A DNA stretch of 27,306 nt from CAZPZR01 sp964591105 (lineage in GTDB: Bacteria; Bacillota; Clostridia; Lachnospirales; Lachnospiraceae), in NCBI GenBank assembly GCA_964591105.1, contig CAZPZR010000020.1, positions 1 to 27,306 of the forward strand, in the 5' to 3' direction. The position numbers were made by a program, and so were the translations under genes. The notes under the pieces were generated by a model that was not told where the DNA came from, ran no database searches, and saw nothing but the letters and a program-made list of their open reading frames with translations. Below, one piece after another: positions 16,552 through 23,843 of the stretch; within the stretch, counting starts at the first letter, position 1, and the number at the start of each line of letters is the position of its first letter.

Positions 16552-19389
16552 TTATAAAGATTTCTTAGACTTAACGGTGGACCATGAACCATAATATTTC
16601 TGTCCGTTGACATACTTGTATGAGCGAACTCTCACATAATAAGTCTTATTGCTTGTGAGATTGTAAATGTACCAGGAATCAGAGGTCACATTTGCTTCAG
16701 AATATTGACTGAAGGATTTGGATGTACTGACCTGTACATGATAACCATTTGCTTGTGCATCATAAGTATGTGTACAGTAAATATAACCGATTTGGTTGCG
16801 TGTACTAAGTTCCAGAATTACCTGTTTTTTTGGAATTACCTTAAAAGTCTTGGTACTCTTATAATTTGCATATTTTCCTTTTCCGGTCACAGTTATAGTT
16901 GCAGTACCGATATTCTTATTATTCTTATAAGAAACGCTGTAATATTTACTGGAAAGTTTTGTTTTTCCAGAGTATACACTGACGGATGGTTTAATGGATT
17001 TTCCGGTATAACCGTAAGAGCTATATTTTGTTGTCACCTTTGTAAACTTTTTCGGGTTGATCTTAAAGGTCTTCTTGGTGACATAATTTGCATATTTTCC
17101 TTTTCCAGTTACAGTAACAGTTGCGGTACCTACATTTTTATTGTTCTTATAAGAAACGCTGTAATATTTACTGGAAAGTTTAGTAGAGCCATTATAAACG
17201 GAGACGGTAGGCTTCAAATATTTTCCGGTATAAGTATGACTGCTGTAAGACAGCGATACTTTTGTAAAGCCTTTCTTTTCAATTTTAAATGTGCTGCTCA
17301 TTGTACCGCTATAAATTCCTTGGAAAGTAACAGTAACAGTTGCGGTGCCAATATTCGTGTTATTTTTATAAGAAACCTTGTAATAAGAAGAACTAATCGT
17401 GTTTCCATTTCTATCCGTTACAGTCACAGAAGGTTTCTTTGCGCTTCCAGTATATGAGGTCTTTGTGTAAGAAAGCGTTAATTTCTGTGGCATATAGACG
17501 GTTGATGTAGAAGCAGCAGCACCACAAGTTTGACAGATTTGCTTGACGATTCCATCGTTTTTTAAAGTGGCTGGTGTTACCTGTTCCTGATAATTATGGG
17601 CTTCCCACTTAGCATATAACACGAGATTCTTTGCAGTACTTCCAGACACAGAAGAGATTTTCTGTGTCATTGTAGAATCGGTATACCATCCAACAAAATG
17701 ATATCCGGAGCGTTCTGGAGTTGGCAATGTGAAACTTTTGCTTTCGCTTGTATATTCAGAAGGGTAGGTGCCAACTTTTGTACCACCATTTAAGTTATAT
17801 TTGATTGTATATTTTTTTATAGAGGAATTCTTTGTAAATCCTTTTAAGCAAATATTTCCGTATGAAGTACCATAGCGTTCATAAAAGTCATACCAAGTGG
17901 AGCCGTTAGAATAAAAGCTCTGGCCCTTTTTAGCAGAAGCTGTAGTAGTTACTTCATTATTGAAAATTTTTCCACTAGTTTCCACATCAAAAATAGCGGA
18001 ATTCGAAAGTGAAGTAACCACAATAGAGTAAGTTTCACCAGGAGCTAAAATGACAGGTACTGCTAAACGAATGGTATGGATTCCTTTATAATCTGTCATG
18101 TAGTAAGCCGTCGCTTCGGAATGTAGCTGCCCACTTTCAGGATTGCTGGAATCAGTGAGTCCAGTGTAAACTTCAACCATCAATGTTGTCCCATAGTCAT
18201 AGCTGAAAGGAATCATAACTGCATTTAAAGCTTCAGAATTGGCATTGTAAGGATTACGTGCAGTAAATACGTTTGCAATTTTTTTTGTAGTGATACCAGA
18301 ATGAGTTACACATCCATCGTATTGGTAAATGGTGTCATAGTGATAGTCAGATACACGGACATTGTTACCAGTAGCAAAGTCAAGCATATAGGCTGCACTT
18401 GCTAAAGATGCATCTTCATAGGACATCCAAAAATAACTTTTTTCGGAACTACCAGTAGTGGTAGTCCAACTGTTTCTTATGAGCCATGCCCCATTTTTAC
18501 TAGGTTTATAGCTACATCCAGACCATCGACTTGCAGGAAATGTGTCATCCCATCCGACAATTGCGATAGCATGATTTGCAGTTTTTGCATATGGGCAATA
18601 GTATAAGGCATGGCCATTAGCTGTGTTATAATAACTACTATCATGCATATAAGAAGCTGCAACAGCCCCATGATCTATGATCGCCTGTTTCACAGAATTA
18701 GGATCTGACTTGATATCTAAGATTCGTGAGTTCTCCAGGCGTACCATATTGTTCCAAGTATTCCAATTTTGTCCACTAGGTACTCCATTTTGAAGAACGG
18801 ATGCAGCATTTTTATATGGGATGTTATCTTCATGGGTAAGACCACGCCAATTTGCCAGAACAAACTGGGCATAATAGACGTTGCTGCCAAAATTCAGATA
18901 ATCTGTTTTGCTGTTAAGGCTGATTCCGTCACCACTGAGGTTTCCTAAAAGGTCATTTCCAGAGTGGTACATGTTGTAAGCAAGTTGCAATTCACTGAAG
19001 TCTGTAACTTCGCCGTTTGCAAATGTTCCTTCTGTAATCAGGTCAAATTCTGCACAAGCTACTGAAGCGAAAGCCCAACAAGTACCATAAGGATTTTGGT
19101 TACGAGTAGCTGGGTAAGCAGACTTGACGTATGAATAATTGTGATAAGAAGATGGCAGAGAGGAATAAGTACTAGATTTCATAACAGATTCTGTCTCTGG
19201 ATATGGATCGTTATCTATCGGAAGGGAGATATATCCCGTTTCATCATCACGTACATAAGAATCGTCAAATTCTACAAATTCAACTTGAGAATCGTCTTTG
19301 GCCTCGGCCTGTAATGTGAAATGAGAAAGCGTACTTGGGAATATCATACTCAAGACCAACAGATGGGTAAGCAATTTTTTCGTTTTCAT
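16552..19389 (-). CDS. Secreted C1 (papain-like) cysteine protease with lectin-like, Ig-like and Fn3 domains
   Basis: Large secreted protease, 945 residues. A signal peptide spans about residues 1-30. The papain fold (about 75-345) has every catalytic element: oxyanion Gln98 and nucleophile C104 in RNQNPYGTCWAFA, H273 in NHAIAIVGWDD and N306 in WLIRNSW. A lectin-like beta domain of the kind often found after such C1 domains follows (about 355-515). Next come a Listeria-Bacteroides (Flg_new) repeat (about 530-595, with GYHFVGWY and LVLYAKWEAH), an HNYQE...CQTCG mini-motif, three Ig-like units (about 625-855) and a C-terminal Fn3-like domain ending YYGSWSTVKSKKSL. No sortase signal is present. 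ATG 19389 has AAGGAGG 6 nt upstream. It is convergent with the VOC gene and has its own promoter. A nutritional or surface-remodelling role is likely, but the substrate is unknown. Confidence 0.93.
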   Translation of the reverse strand: MKTKKLLTHLLVLSMIFPSTLSHFTLQAEAKDDSQVEFVEFDDSYVRDDETGYISLPIDNDPYPETESVMKSSTYSSLPSSYHNYSYVKSAYPATRNQNPYGTCWAFASVACAEFDLITEGTFANGEVTDFSELQLAYNMYHSGNDLLGNLSGDGISLNSKTDYLNFGSNVYYAQFVLANWRGLTHEDNIPYKNAASVLQNGVPSGQNWNTWNNMVRLENSRILDIKSDPNSVKQAIIDHGAVAASYMHDSSYYNTANGHALYYCPYAKTANHAIAIVGWDDTFPASRWSGCSYKPSKNGAWLIRNSWTTTTGSSEKSYFWMSYEDASLASAAYMLDFATGNNVRVSDYHYDTIYQYDGCVTHSGITTKKIANVFTARNPYNANSEALNAVMIPFSYDYGTTLMVEVYTGLTDSSNPESGQLHSEATAYYMTDYKGIHTIRLAVPVILAPGETYSIVVTSLSNSAIFDVETSGKIFNNEVTTTASAKKGQSFYSNGSTWYDFYERYGTSYGNICLKGFTKNSSIKKYTIKYNLNGGTKVGTYPSEYTSESKSFTLPTPERSGYHFVGWYTDSTMTQKISSVSGSTAKNLVLYAKWEAHNYQEQVTPATLKNDGIVKQICQTCGAAASTSTVYMPQKLTLSYTKTSYTGSAKKPSVTVTDRNGNTISSSYYKVSYKNNTNIGTATVTVTFQGIYSGTMSSTFKIEKKGFTKVSLSYSSHTYTGKYLKPTVSVYNGSTKLSSKYYSVSYKNNKNVGTATVTVTGKGKYANYVTKKTFKINPKKFTKVTTKYSSYGYTGKSIKPSVSVYSGKTKLSSKYYSVSYKNNKNIGTATITVTGKGKYANYKSTKTFKVIPKKQVILELSTRNQIGYIYCTHTYDAQANGYHVQVSTSKSFSQYSEANVTSDSWYIYNLTSNKTYYVRVRSYKYVNGQKYYGSWSTVKSKKSL

Positions 19390-19416
19390 AAGTTTCCTCC
19401 TTATAAATATGCCTAT

Positions 19417-19445
19417 ATTTTACCATAAATGTGGGGTGACAACAA
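19417..19445 (-). promoter_or_regulatory. Promoter of the C1 protease gene
   Basis: On the minus strand, TTGTTG (19445-19440), a 17-nt spacer and TAAAAT (19422-19417), with TGG directly before it as an extended -10. The -35 match is only partial. Confidence 0.55.
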
Positions 19446-19478
19446 TTTAAAAATAATCGTTAGACAACATTTGGGGCG

Positions 19479-19509
19479 AAAAAAAGGAGCTCAGTGATAT
19501 GTGAGCTCC
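19479..19509 (-). terminator. Terminator of the AGCS transporter gene
   Basis: On the minus strand, arms ggagctca and tgagctcc close an 8-nt loop and are followed by seven T. It starts 16 nt after the transporter stop. Confidence 0.85.
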
Positions 19510-19524
19510 CTACAGTTACATTAT

Positions 19525-20934
19525 TTATTTCCAATAGTCCAAATCCTGTTCAATACCGATATCTGCAGCAATAAATTCAGGATTCTTTCCTTCTTTTTTC
19601 TGCTTGCAGTAATCATCTAAACAATCTAAGGCAGGCTTCATTAAAATGAGGATTACTGGAACATTCACAATTACCATGAATCCCTGTGTCATATCCGCCA
19701 AATTCCATACGGTACTTGCGTTTGCAATTGCTCCTACGAATACAAGAGCTGTTGATAAAATACGGAAAATGTATAATCCAGTCTTACTGATATCTTTGTT
19801 TAAGATAAAGCGTAAGCAACCTTCGCAATAAGAATAGTTACCAATCAGTGTTGTAAATGCAAACAGTGACATTGCAACACAGAGGAAAATTGGACCGAAA
19901 CTACCAAGGGTTGCCTGCATAGAGGATTGAACATAAGTTGCACCCCTCATTGTAGAGTCAAAAGCAACACCAGAAGATAAGCACATAAATGCAGTTGCGG
20001 TACAAATCAATAAGGTGTCGATAAATACAGACAACATCTGTACAAGTCCCTGTTTTGCAGGGTGTGAAATGTCTGCAGTTGCAGCAGCATTTGGTGCAGA
20101 ACCCATACCAGCTTCGTTGGAATAGAGTCCTCGTTTGATGCCGTTCATCATACAAGAACCAGCAAAACCTCCGAAAATCGCTTTGAAATCAAATGCACTC
20201 TGGAAGATCATGCTGAACATAGCAGGGATCTGTTTTGCGTTCAAAAGCAATATAATGATTGCGACAAGTACGTACAAAGATCCCATAACTGGAACCATAA
20301 CACCAGTAACTTTAACTAATCTCTTTGCACCACCGATGACAATGGCTCCATATAAGGCAGTTAAAATAATTCCAATGACAACAGCGGTTGTACGGCTGTA
20401 AAAATTGAATGTTGAAAATGTATCCTGCAGATTATAGGCAGCTAACATATTGTAACCAACAGCGTAGGTTAAGATAATAAGTGCTGAAAAGATTACACCT
20501 AACCATCTCTTATTTAATGCATCGCGCATATAGTAAGCAGGGCCACCATAACTTGTCCCATCTTTGTCTCTTTTCTTATAAATCTGAGCCAAAGTAGATT
20601 CAACGAATGCAGATGCACCACCGATAATTGCAGTAACCCACATCCAAAATACTGCACCAGCACCACCAGCACAAATTGCTGTAGCAACACCGATGATATT
20701 ACCGGTTCCGACACGAGATGCAGTAGAGACCATCAAAGCTCCAAAAGAAGAAATTCCGTTCTCTGTCTTTGGTTTTTCCATGACGACTTTGAAAGTTTCT
20801 GTAAATAAACGAATCTGAATAAATCTAGTTCGAATTGTTAAAACAATTCCACCGATCAGCAAAATCAATGGTACACACCATGGCTGATAGAGGACATTGC
20901 TTACAACTGTAATAATGTTGTTGAATAATTCCAT
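19525..20934 (-). CDS. Sodium:alanine/glycine symporter (AGCS family)
   Basis: Integral membrane amino-acid carrier of 469 residues with about 11 hydrophobic segments. AGCS proteins couple uptake of alanine or glycine to sodium (or protons). The family signature is visible as VGTGNIIGVATAICAGGAGAVFWMWVTA (about residues 76-103; GTGN is part of the substrate and ion site). The later NEAGMGSAPNAAATADISHP and QGLVQMLSVFIDT stretches are also typical. I chose ATG 20934, which gives the usual N-terminus MELFNNIITVV and has an AGGAGA site upstream; the open frame extends 24 codons further, but that part has no family character. It is divergent from two small regulator-like genes and has its own terminator. 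Substrate preference between alanine and glycine is open. Confidence 0.93.
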   Translation of the reverse strand: MELFNNIITVVSNVLYQPWCVPLILLIGGIVLTIRTRFIQIRLFTETFKVVMEKPKTENGISSFGALMVSTASRVGTGNIIGVATAICAGGAGAVFWMWVTAIIGGASAFVESTLAQIYKKRDKDGTSYGGPAYYMRDALNKRWLGVIFSALIILTYAVGYNMLAAYNLQDTFSTFNFYSRTTAVVIGIILTALYGAIVIGGAKRLVKVTGVMVPVMGSLYVLVAIIILLLNAKQIPAMFSMIFQSAFDFKAIFGGFAGSCMMNGIKRGLYSNEAGMGSAPNAAATADISHPAKQGLVQMLSVFIDTLLICTATAFMCLSSGVAFDSTMRGATYVQSSMQATLGSFGPIFLCVAMSLFAFTTLIGNYSYCEGCLRFILNKDISKTGLYIFRILSTALVFVGAIANASTVWNLADMTQGFMVIVNVPVILILMKPALDCLDDYCKQKKEGKNPEFIAADIGIEQDLDYWK

Positions 20935-21011
20935 TGGCTTCTCTCTCCTAATCCTTAAGTCTAAAATGTAAATGAAAGTAATATAAACAAAATATTCATT
21001 TAACAAGAGAT

Positions 21012-21040
21012 ATTATGCTATATTGCACGAGGAAATGCAA
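21012..21040 (-). promoter_or_regulatory. Possible promoter of the AGCS gene, overlapping the 19-bp motif
   Basis: On the minus strand, TTGCAT (21040-21035), a 17-nt spacer and CATAAT (21017-21012). The -35 and the spacer lie inside the palindromic 19-bp motif, so a protein binding that motif would block this promoter. Prediction only. Confidence 0.4.
21022..21040. repeat. 19-bp palindromic motif, copy 2
   Basis: Identical to 16527-16545 (attgcacgaggaaatgcaa). Here it lies in the region between the divergent AGCS and helix-turn-helix genes. Confidence 0.75.
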
Positions 21041-21083
21041 GAAAAAATATTCTGTTATTCAAAATTAAATATAAAAATACACG

Positions 21084-21112
21084 TTGCGTAATTTTGTGAA
21101 ATGTGCTACAAT
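21084..21112 (+). promoter_or_regulatory. Promoter of the HTH/PPC gene pair
   Basis: TTGCGT (21084-21089), a 17-nt spacer and TACAAT (21107-21112) preceded by TGC (extended -10). It lies about 34 nt before the start codon at 21146. Confidence 0.75.
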
Positions 21113-21145
21113 TATAACACAATGTGTAAGCGGAGGCAATGAGAA

Positions 21146-21370
21146 ATGGAATGTAGTGAAAAAATTAAAGAACTAAGAGAAAGCACAGGGATGAATCGTA
21201 GAGAGTTCTGCGAGTATTTTGACATCCCATATCGAACAGTTACAGAATGGGAAAGAGATAACCGTCACGCACCTGCATACGTGTTGCGTTTGCTGGAATA
21301 TTATATTCGGATGGAGAATTTGACAAAGGATAAGGTAGAAAAGAGGGAAAAAGTATGGAAAGAGCTATAA
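21146..21370 (+). CDS. Small helix-turn-helix protein
   Basis: A 74-residue protein that is little more than one helix-turn-helix of the XRE/Cro type: KIKELRESTGMNRREFCEYF forms the first helices and IPYRTVTEWERDNRHAP the recognition helix and exit. A leucine- and charge-rich helix follows. Proteins like this are numerous in Lachnospiraceae and have no assigned function; DNA binding is inferred. GGAGG lies 9 nt before ATG 21146. The 3' end overlaps the next gene by 16 nt, which implies translational coupling. It is divergent from the AGCS transporter, so it might control that gene, but nothing in the sequence proves this. Confidence 0.8.
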   Translation: MECSEKIKELRESTGMNRREFCEYFDIPYRTVTEWERDNRHAPAYVLRLLEYYIRMENLTKDKVEKREKVWKEL

Positions 21371-21780
21371 CAACTTCGGGAGCGATGACGTTACATTCCG
21401 TGCGTTTGCATCGAGGGGAAGACTTGTTAAGATCAATCAAGGAACTTGCACGTCAGAAACAGATTAAAGCAGGAGTAGTTCTATCAGCAGTAGGATGTGT
21501 AGAACAGGCAAGACTTCGAGATGCCAGTGGTGTTACGATTCAAGAAGTAAAGGAACATTGTGAGATTATAAGTTTGAATGGAACAGTGAGTGCTGCACGA
21601 TGCCATTTACATCTTGCACTGTCAAAGGAAGACTTGTCGACAATTGGTGGGCACATGAAAGAGGGCTGTATCATTAATACAACTTGTGAACTTGTAATCG
21701 CGGAATTACCAGGCCAGAAGATTGGTGTCGAATTCGATGAAGAGACTGGATATGATGAACTAATCTTTCAAGCAGAATGA
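21355..21780 (+). CDS. PPC (DUF296) domain protein
   Basis: A 141-residue protein that is a single PPC (plant and prokaryote conserved, DUF296) domain. Typical elements are HSVRLHRGEDLLRSIKEL near the start, AGVVLSAVGCVEQARLR, the histidine-containing CHLHLALSKEDLSTIGGHM (a likely metal or ligand site at the trimer centre) and CIINTTCELVIAEL. In plants this domain accompanies AT-hooks in DNA-binding proteins. Stand-alone bacterial forms are trimers of unknown role and lack an AT-hook, as here. The gene overlaps the helix-turn-helix gene by 16 nt in another frame, so the two are almost certainly made together. No terminator is evident before the next promoter at 21791. Confidence 0.88.
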   Translation: MERAITTSGAMTLHSVRLHRGEDLLRSIKELARQKQIKAGVVLSAVGCVEQARLRDASGVTIQEVKEHCEIISLNGTVSAARCHLHLALSKEDLSTIGGHMKEGCIINTTCELVIAELPGQKIGVEFDEETGYDELIFQAE

Positions 21781-21790
21781 TTATCGCGTG

Positions 21791-21819
21791 TTGATATTAA
21801 TACGAATTCATACTATACT
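21791..21819 (+). promoter_or_regulatory. Intact promoter in front of the MarR/MATE remnant
   Basis: TTGATA (21791-21796), a 17-nt spacer and TATACT (21814-21819). The position fits the original marR gene. The transcript would now cover only the pseudogene and possibly thrH. Confidence 0.7.
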
Positions 21820-21850
21820 TTGGCGAGTCTGATTTTGTACTTAGAAGTGC

Positions 21851-22104
21851 ATGGTGCAAAAGAATTACCGAGATATTATACATAAAATCAACTGTTTGCC
21901 GACTGATCTGGAGGGGTTATATCATCAGGCGGCAAGAAAACTTGGCGTTGCAGACAGCATGTCTCAAGTGGCAGCAGTAGTGTTATTACCAATCGTATTT
22001 GGAATTCAGGGGGGTGGATATCAATTGTTGTGGCAGAACTAATGGCTGTGATATTCAGTACTTGTTTCTTAGTAATAAAGAGAAAAAAATATCAGTACTT
22101 TTAA
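21851..22104 (+). pseudogene. Composite pseudogene: MarR regulator start fused to MATE transporter end
   Basis: The first 38 or so codons from ATG 21851 look like the N-terminus of a MarR-family regulator (NYRDIIHKINCLP, then LEGLYHQAARKLGVADSMS). From about 21965 the frame changes character to VVLLPIVFGIQG, the style of the last transmembrane segments of a MATE efflux transporter. A run of six G (22009-22014) then breaks the frame: as read, the frame ends at 22042, whereas the shifted frame from 22015 gives WISIVVAELMAVIFSTC and a basic tail ending at the stop 22102-22104, as MATE proteins do. The simplest reading is a deletion of a marR-MATE gene pair that left both ends, plus a frameshift. 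The resulting 63-residue frame is unlikely to be functional. Confidence 0.7.
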
Positions 22105-22144
22105 AAATAAGAAAATTTCACTTTTTTATTGTAAAGCGGTGTAG

Positions 22145-22150
22145 TATAAT
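22145..22150 (+). promoter_or_regulatory. Candidate -10 element for thrH
   Basis: A perfect TATAAT lies 30 nt before the thrH start. The matching -35 region is only a T-rich stretch, so strength is uncertain. Confidence 0.5.
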
Positions 22151-22180
22151 GTGCAAAACAGCGCTTTGAGGAGGTACAAG

Positions 22181-22786
22181 ATGGATATGAATATTGTATG
22201 TTTGGATTTGGAAGGTGTGTTAGTACCAGAGATATGGGTTGCATTTGCAGAAAAAACTCAGATTCCGGAACTAAAGAGAACAACGAGAGACGAGCCAGAT
22301 TATGATAAGTTAATGGAGTGGAGACTTTCCATTTTGCGAGAACATGGTCTTGGATTAAAAGAAATTCAAGAAACGATTGCGCAAATTGATCCGATTCCAG
22401 GGGCGAAGAAGTTCTTAGATGAACTTCGGAAAATCACACAGGTGATTATCGTTAGTGATACCTTTACAGAGTTTGCAGCACCATTGATGGAAAAATTAGG
22501 ATGGCCAACGATTTTCTGTAATTCGCTGGAAGTAGCAGAAGATGGTGCAATTACAGGATACAACATGCGAGTAGAACAATCTAAATATACAACGGTAAAG
22601 GGATTACAGTCTATCGGCTTTGAGACAATTGCAAGTGGGGACAGCCACAATGACTTAGGAATGATCAAAGAGAGTAAGGCTGGTTTCTTGTTTAAAAGTA
22701 CAGAGCAGATAAAAAAAGAAAATCCGGATATTCCAGCTTATGAAACATACGATGAATTGCTTCGGGCAATAAAAAATGTATTATAG
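22181..22786 (+). CDS. thrH: ThrH-like HAD phosphatase (phosphoserine phosphatase/homoserine kinase type)
   Basis: A 201-residue haloacid dehalogenase-superfamily protein that closely resembles Pseudomonas ThrH (about 205 residues), an enzyme with phosphoserine phosphatase activity and phosphoserine:homoserine phosphotransferase activity in serine and threonine synthesis. HAD motif I is CLDLEGVLVPEIW, with the family-specific DxE (D9, E11) instead of DxD. Motif II is IIVSDTF; the motif III Lys is in EQSKYT; motif IV is ASGDSHNDLGM. The cap region (PELKRTTRDEPDYDKLMEWR) also follows ThrH. AGGAGGT lies 5 nt before ATG 22181. It stands alone, away from serine or threonine genes, between the MarR/MATE scar and degV. 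Whether it acts in threonine synthesis here is inference. Confidence 0.88.
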   Translation: MDMNIVCLDLEGVLVPEIWVAFAEKTQIPELKRTTRDEPDYDKLMEWRLSILREHGLGLKEIQETIAQIDPIPGAKKFLDELRKITQVIIVSDTFTEFAAPLMEKLGWPTIFCNSLEVAEDGAITGYNMRVEQSKYTTVKGLQSIGFETIASGDSHNDLGMIKESKAGFLFKSTEQIKKENPDIPAYETYDELLRAIKNVL

Positions 22787-22850
22787 TTGAAACTGAGAAT
22801 GAAATTGACGAAATAGTGCAAGAATGTCGCAAATCCGTGGCATCCTCTCA

Positions 22851-22879
22851 TTGACAAGTACTGTTTATACTGGTATAGT
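22851..22879 (+). promoter_or_regulatory. Strong promoter of the DegV gene
   Basis: Consensus TTGACA (22851-22856), a 17-nt spacer and TATAGT (22874-22879) with an extended TGG. The 5' leader would be about 70 nt. Confidence 0.88.
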
Positions 22880-22955
22880 TAAATATAGTACGTGGTTTTG
22901 AAAACTAGATTATAAATTATTGAGTACAAAATAGTGCCGTGGGAGGAAAATACAA

Positions 22956-23792
22956 ATGAAGAGGAAGATTGTCGCAGATTCAAGTGCGAATTTATTAACA
23001 CTGGATGGAGTAGACTTTTCTTCAGCACCGCTGGTGATTCGAACAGATGAAAGAGAATTTGTGGACGATGCAAACTTAGATGTTGGAGAAATGGCAGATT
23101 ATTTAAAATCATATAAAGGAAAATCAGGGACAGCGTGTCCAGGTGTTGGGGATTATTTGGAAGCATTTGGCGATTACGATGAAATTTATGTGATTACTAT
23201 TTATGGTGTTCTCTCAGGAAGTTACAATGCAGCAGTGCTTGCAAAAAACCAGTATGAAGAAGAACATCCTGGAAGAAAAGTGTATGTATTAGATTCGCGC
23301 GGAACAGGTCCAGAAATGAAATTACACATTGACAAGATGCGTAAGTTGATTCAGGAAGGTGCAGAATTTGAAGTGATTGCACAGGAACTGGAAGAGTATC
23401 GTGGACAGAAAACAGCTATTTTATTTTGTTTAGAGTCTATTAGTAACCTCGCAAACAATGGCCGTGTAAATCCAGCAGTTGCTAAGATTGCAAATATGCT
23501 TGGTATTCGCATTGTTGGTGGAACTGACGAAGAAGGAATCAGCCTGATTGACAAAGTGCGTGGTGAGAAAAAAGCAATTGCAACAGTTTTTCGTAATATG
23601 AAAGAAAAAGGTTACCAAGGCGGAAGAGTTAACATCGATCATGTGTTGAACGAAAAGGCGGCCAACATTTTGAAGACAATAATCCTTGCGGAATATCCTG
23701 ACGCTGAAGTTCAGATTGCAGAGACAAGAGGATTGTGTTCATTCTATGCAGAAAAAGATGGACTTATCATAGGATTTGAAAGAGAATTATAG
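22956..23792 (+). CDS. DegV family fatty-acid-binding protein
   Basis: A 278-residue member of the DegV family, whose studied members (FakB) hold one fatty acid and present it to the kinase FakA for acyl-phosphate formation. The N-terminal domain begins KIVADSSANL and contains CPGVGDYLEAF and the ligand-loop motif VLSGSYNAA, then VYVLDSRGTG. The C-terminal part has LESISNLANNGRVNPAVAKI, where FakB proteins usually read LxxLxKGGRI, and ends with the usual Y-A-x-K-D-G-x-I-I-G-F pattern. The overall fold is well supported, but the serine-rich ligand motifs deviate from typical FakB, so I give no fak symbol. GGGAGG lies 9 nt before ATG 22956. It is transcribed alone from a strong promoter and ends in a terminator. 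Confidence 0.88.
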   Translation: MKRKIVADSSANLLTLDGVDFSSAPLVIRTDEREFVDDANLDVGEMADYLKSYKGKSGTACPGVGDYLEAFGDYDEIYVITIYGVLSGSYNAAVLAKNQYEEEHPGRKVYVLDSRGTGPEMKLHIDKMRKLIQEGAEFEVIAQELEEYRGQKTAILFCLESISNLANNGRVNPAVAKIANMLGIRIVGGTDEEGISLIDKVRGEKKAIATVFRNMKEKGYQGGRVNIDHVLNEKAANILKTIILAEYPDAEVQIAETRGLCSFYAEKDGLIIGFEREL

Positions 23793-23805
23793 AAGAATAT
23801 ATAGG

Positions 23806-23838
23806 AAAGCCAGCTGTTGGGAGTAACAGCTGGCTTTT
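23806..23838. terminator. Bidirectional terminator between degV and dapB
   Basis: Arms aaagccagctgtt and aacagctggcttt pair perfectly around a 6-nt loop, with a T run on the plus strand and TTTCC on the minus strand. It lies between the two convergent stop codons. Confidence 0.85.
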
Positions 23839-23843
23839 CATAA

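Noticed and set aside
20935..21006. A 24-codon N-terminal extension of the AGCS transporter frame.
   Set aside because: ATG 20934 has its own ribosome binding site and gives the normal family start; the extension has no family character and would begin very close to the candidate promoter.
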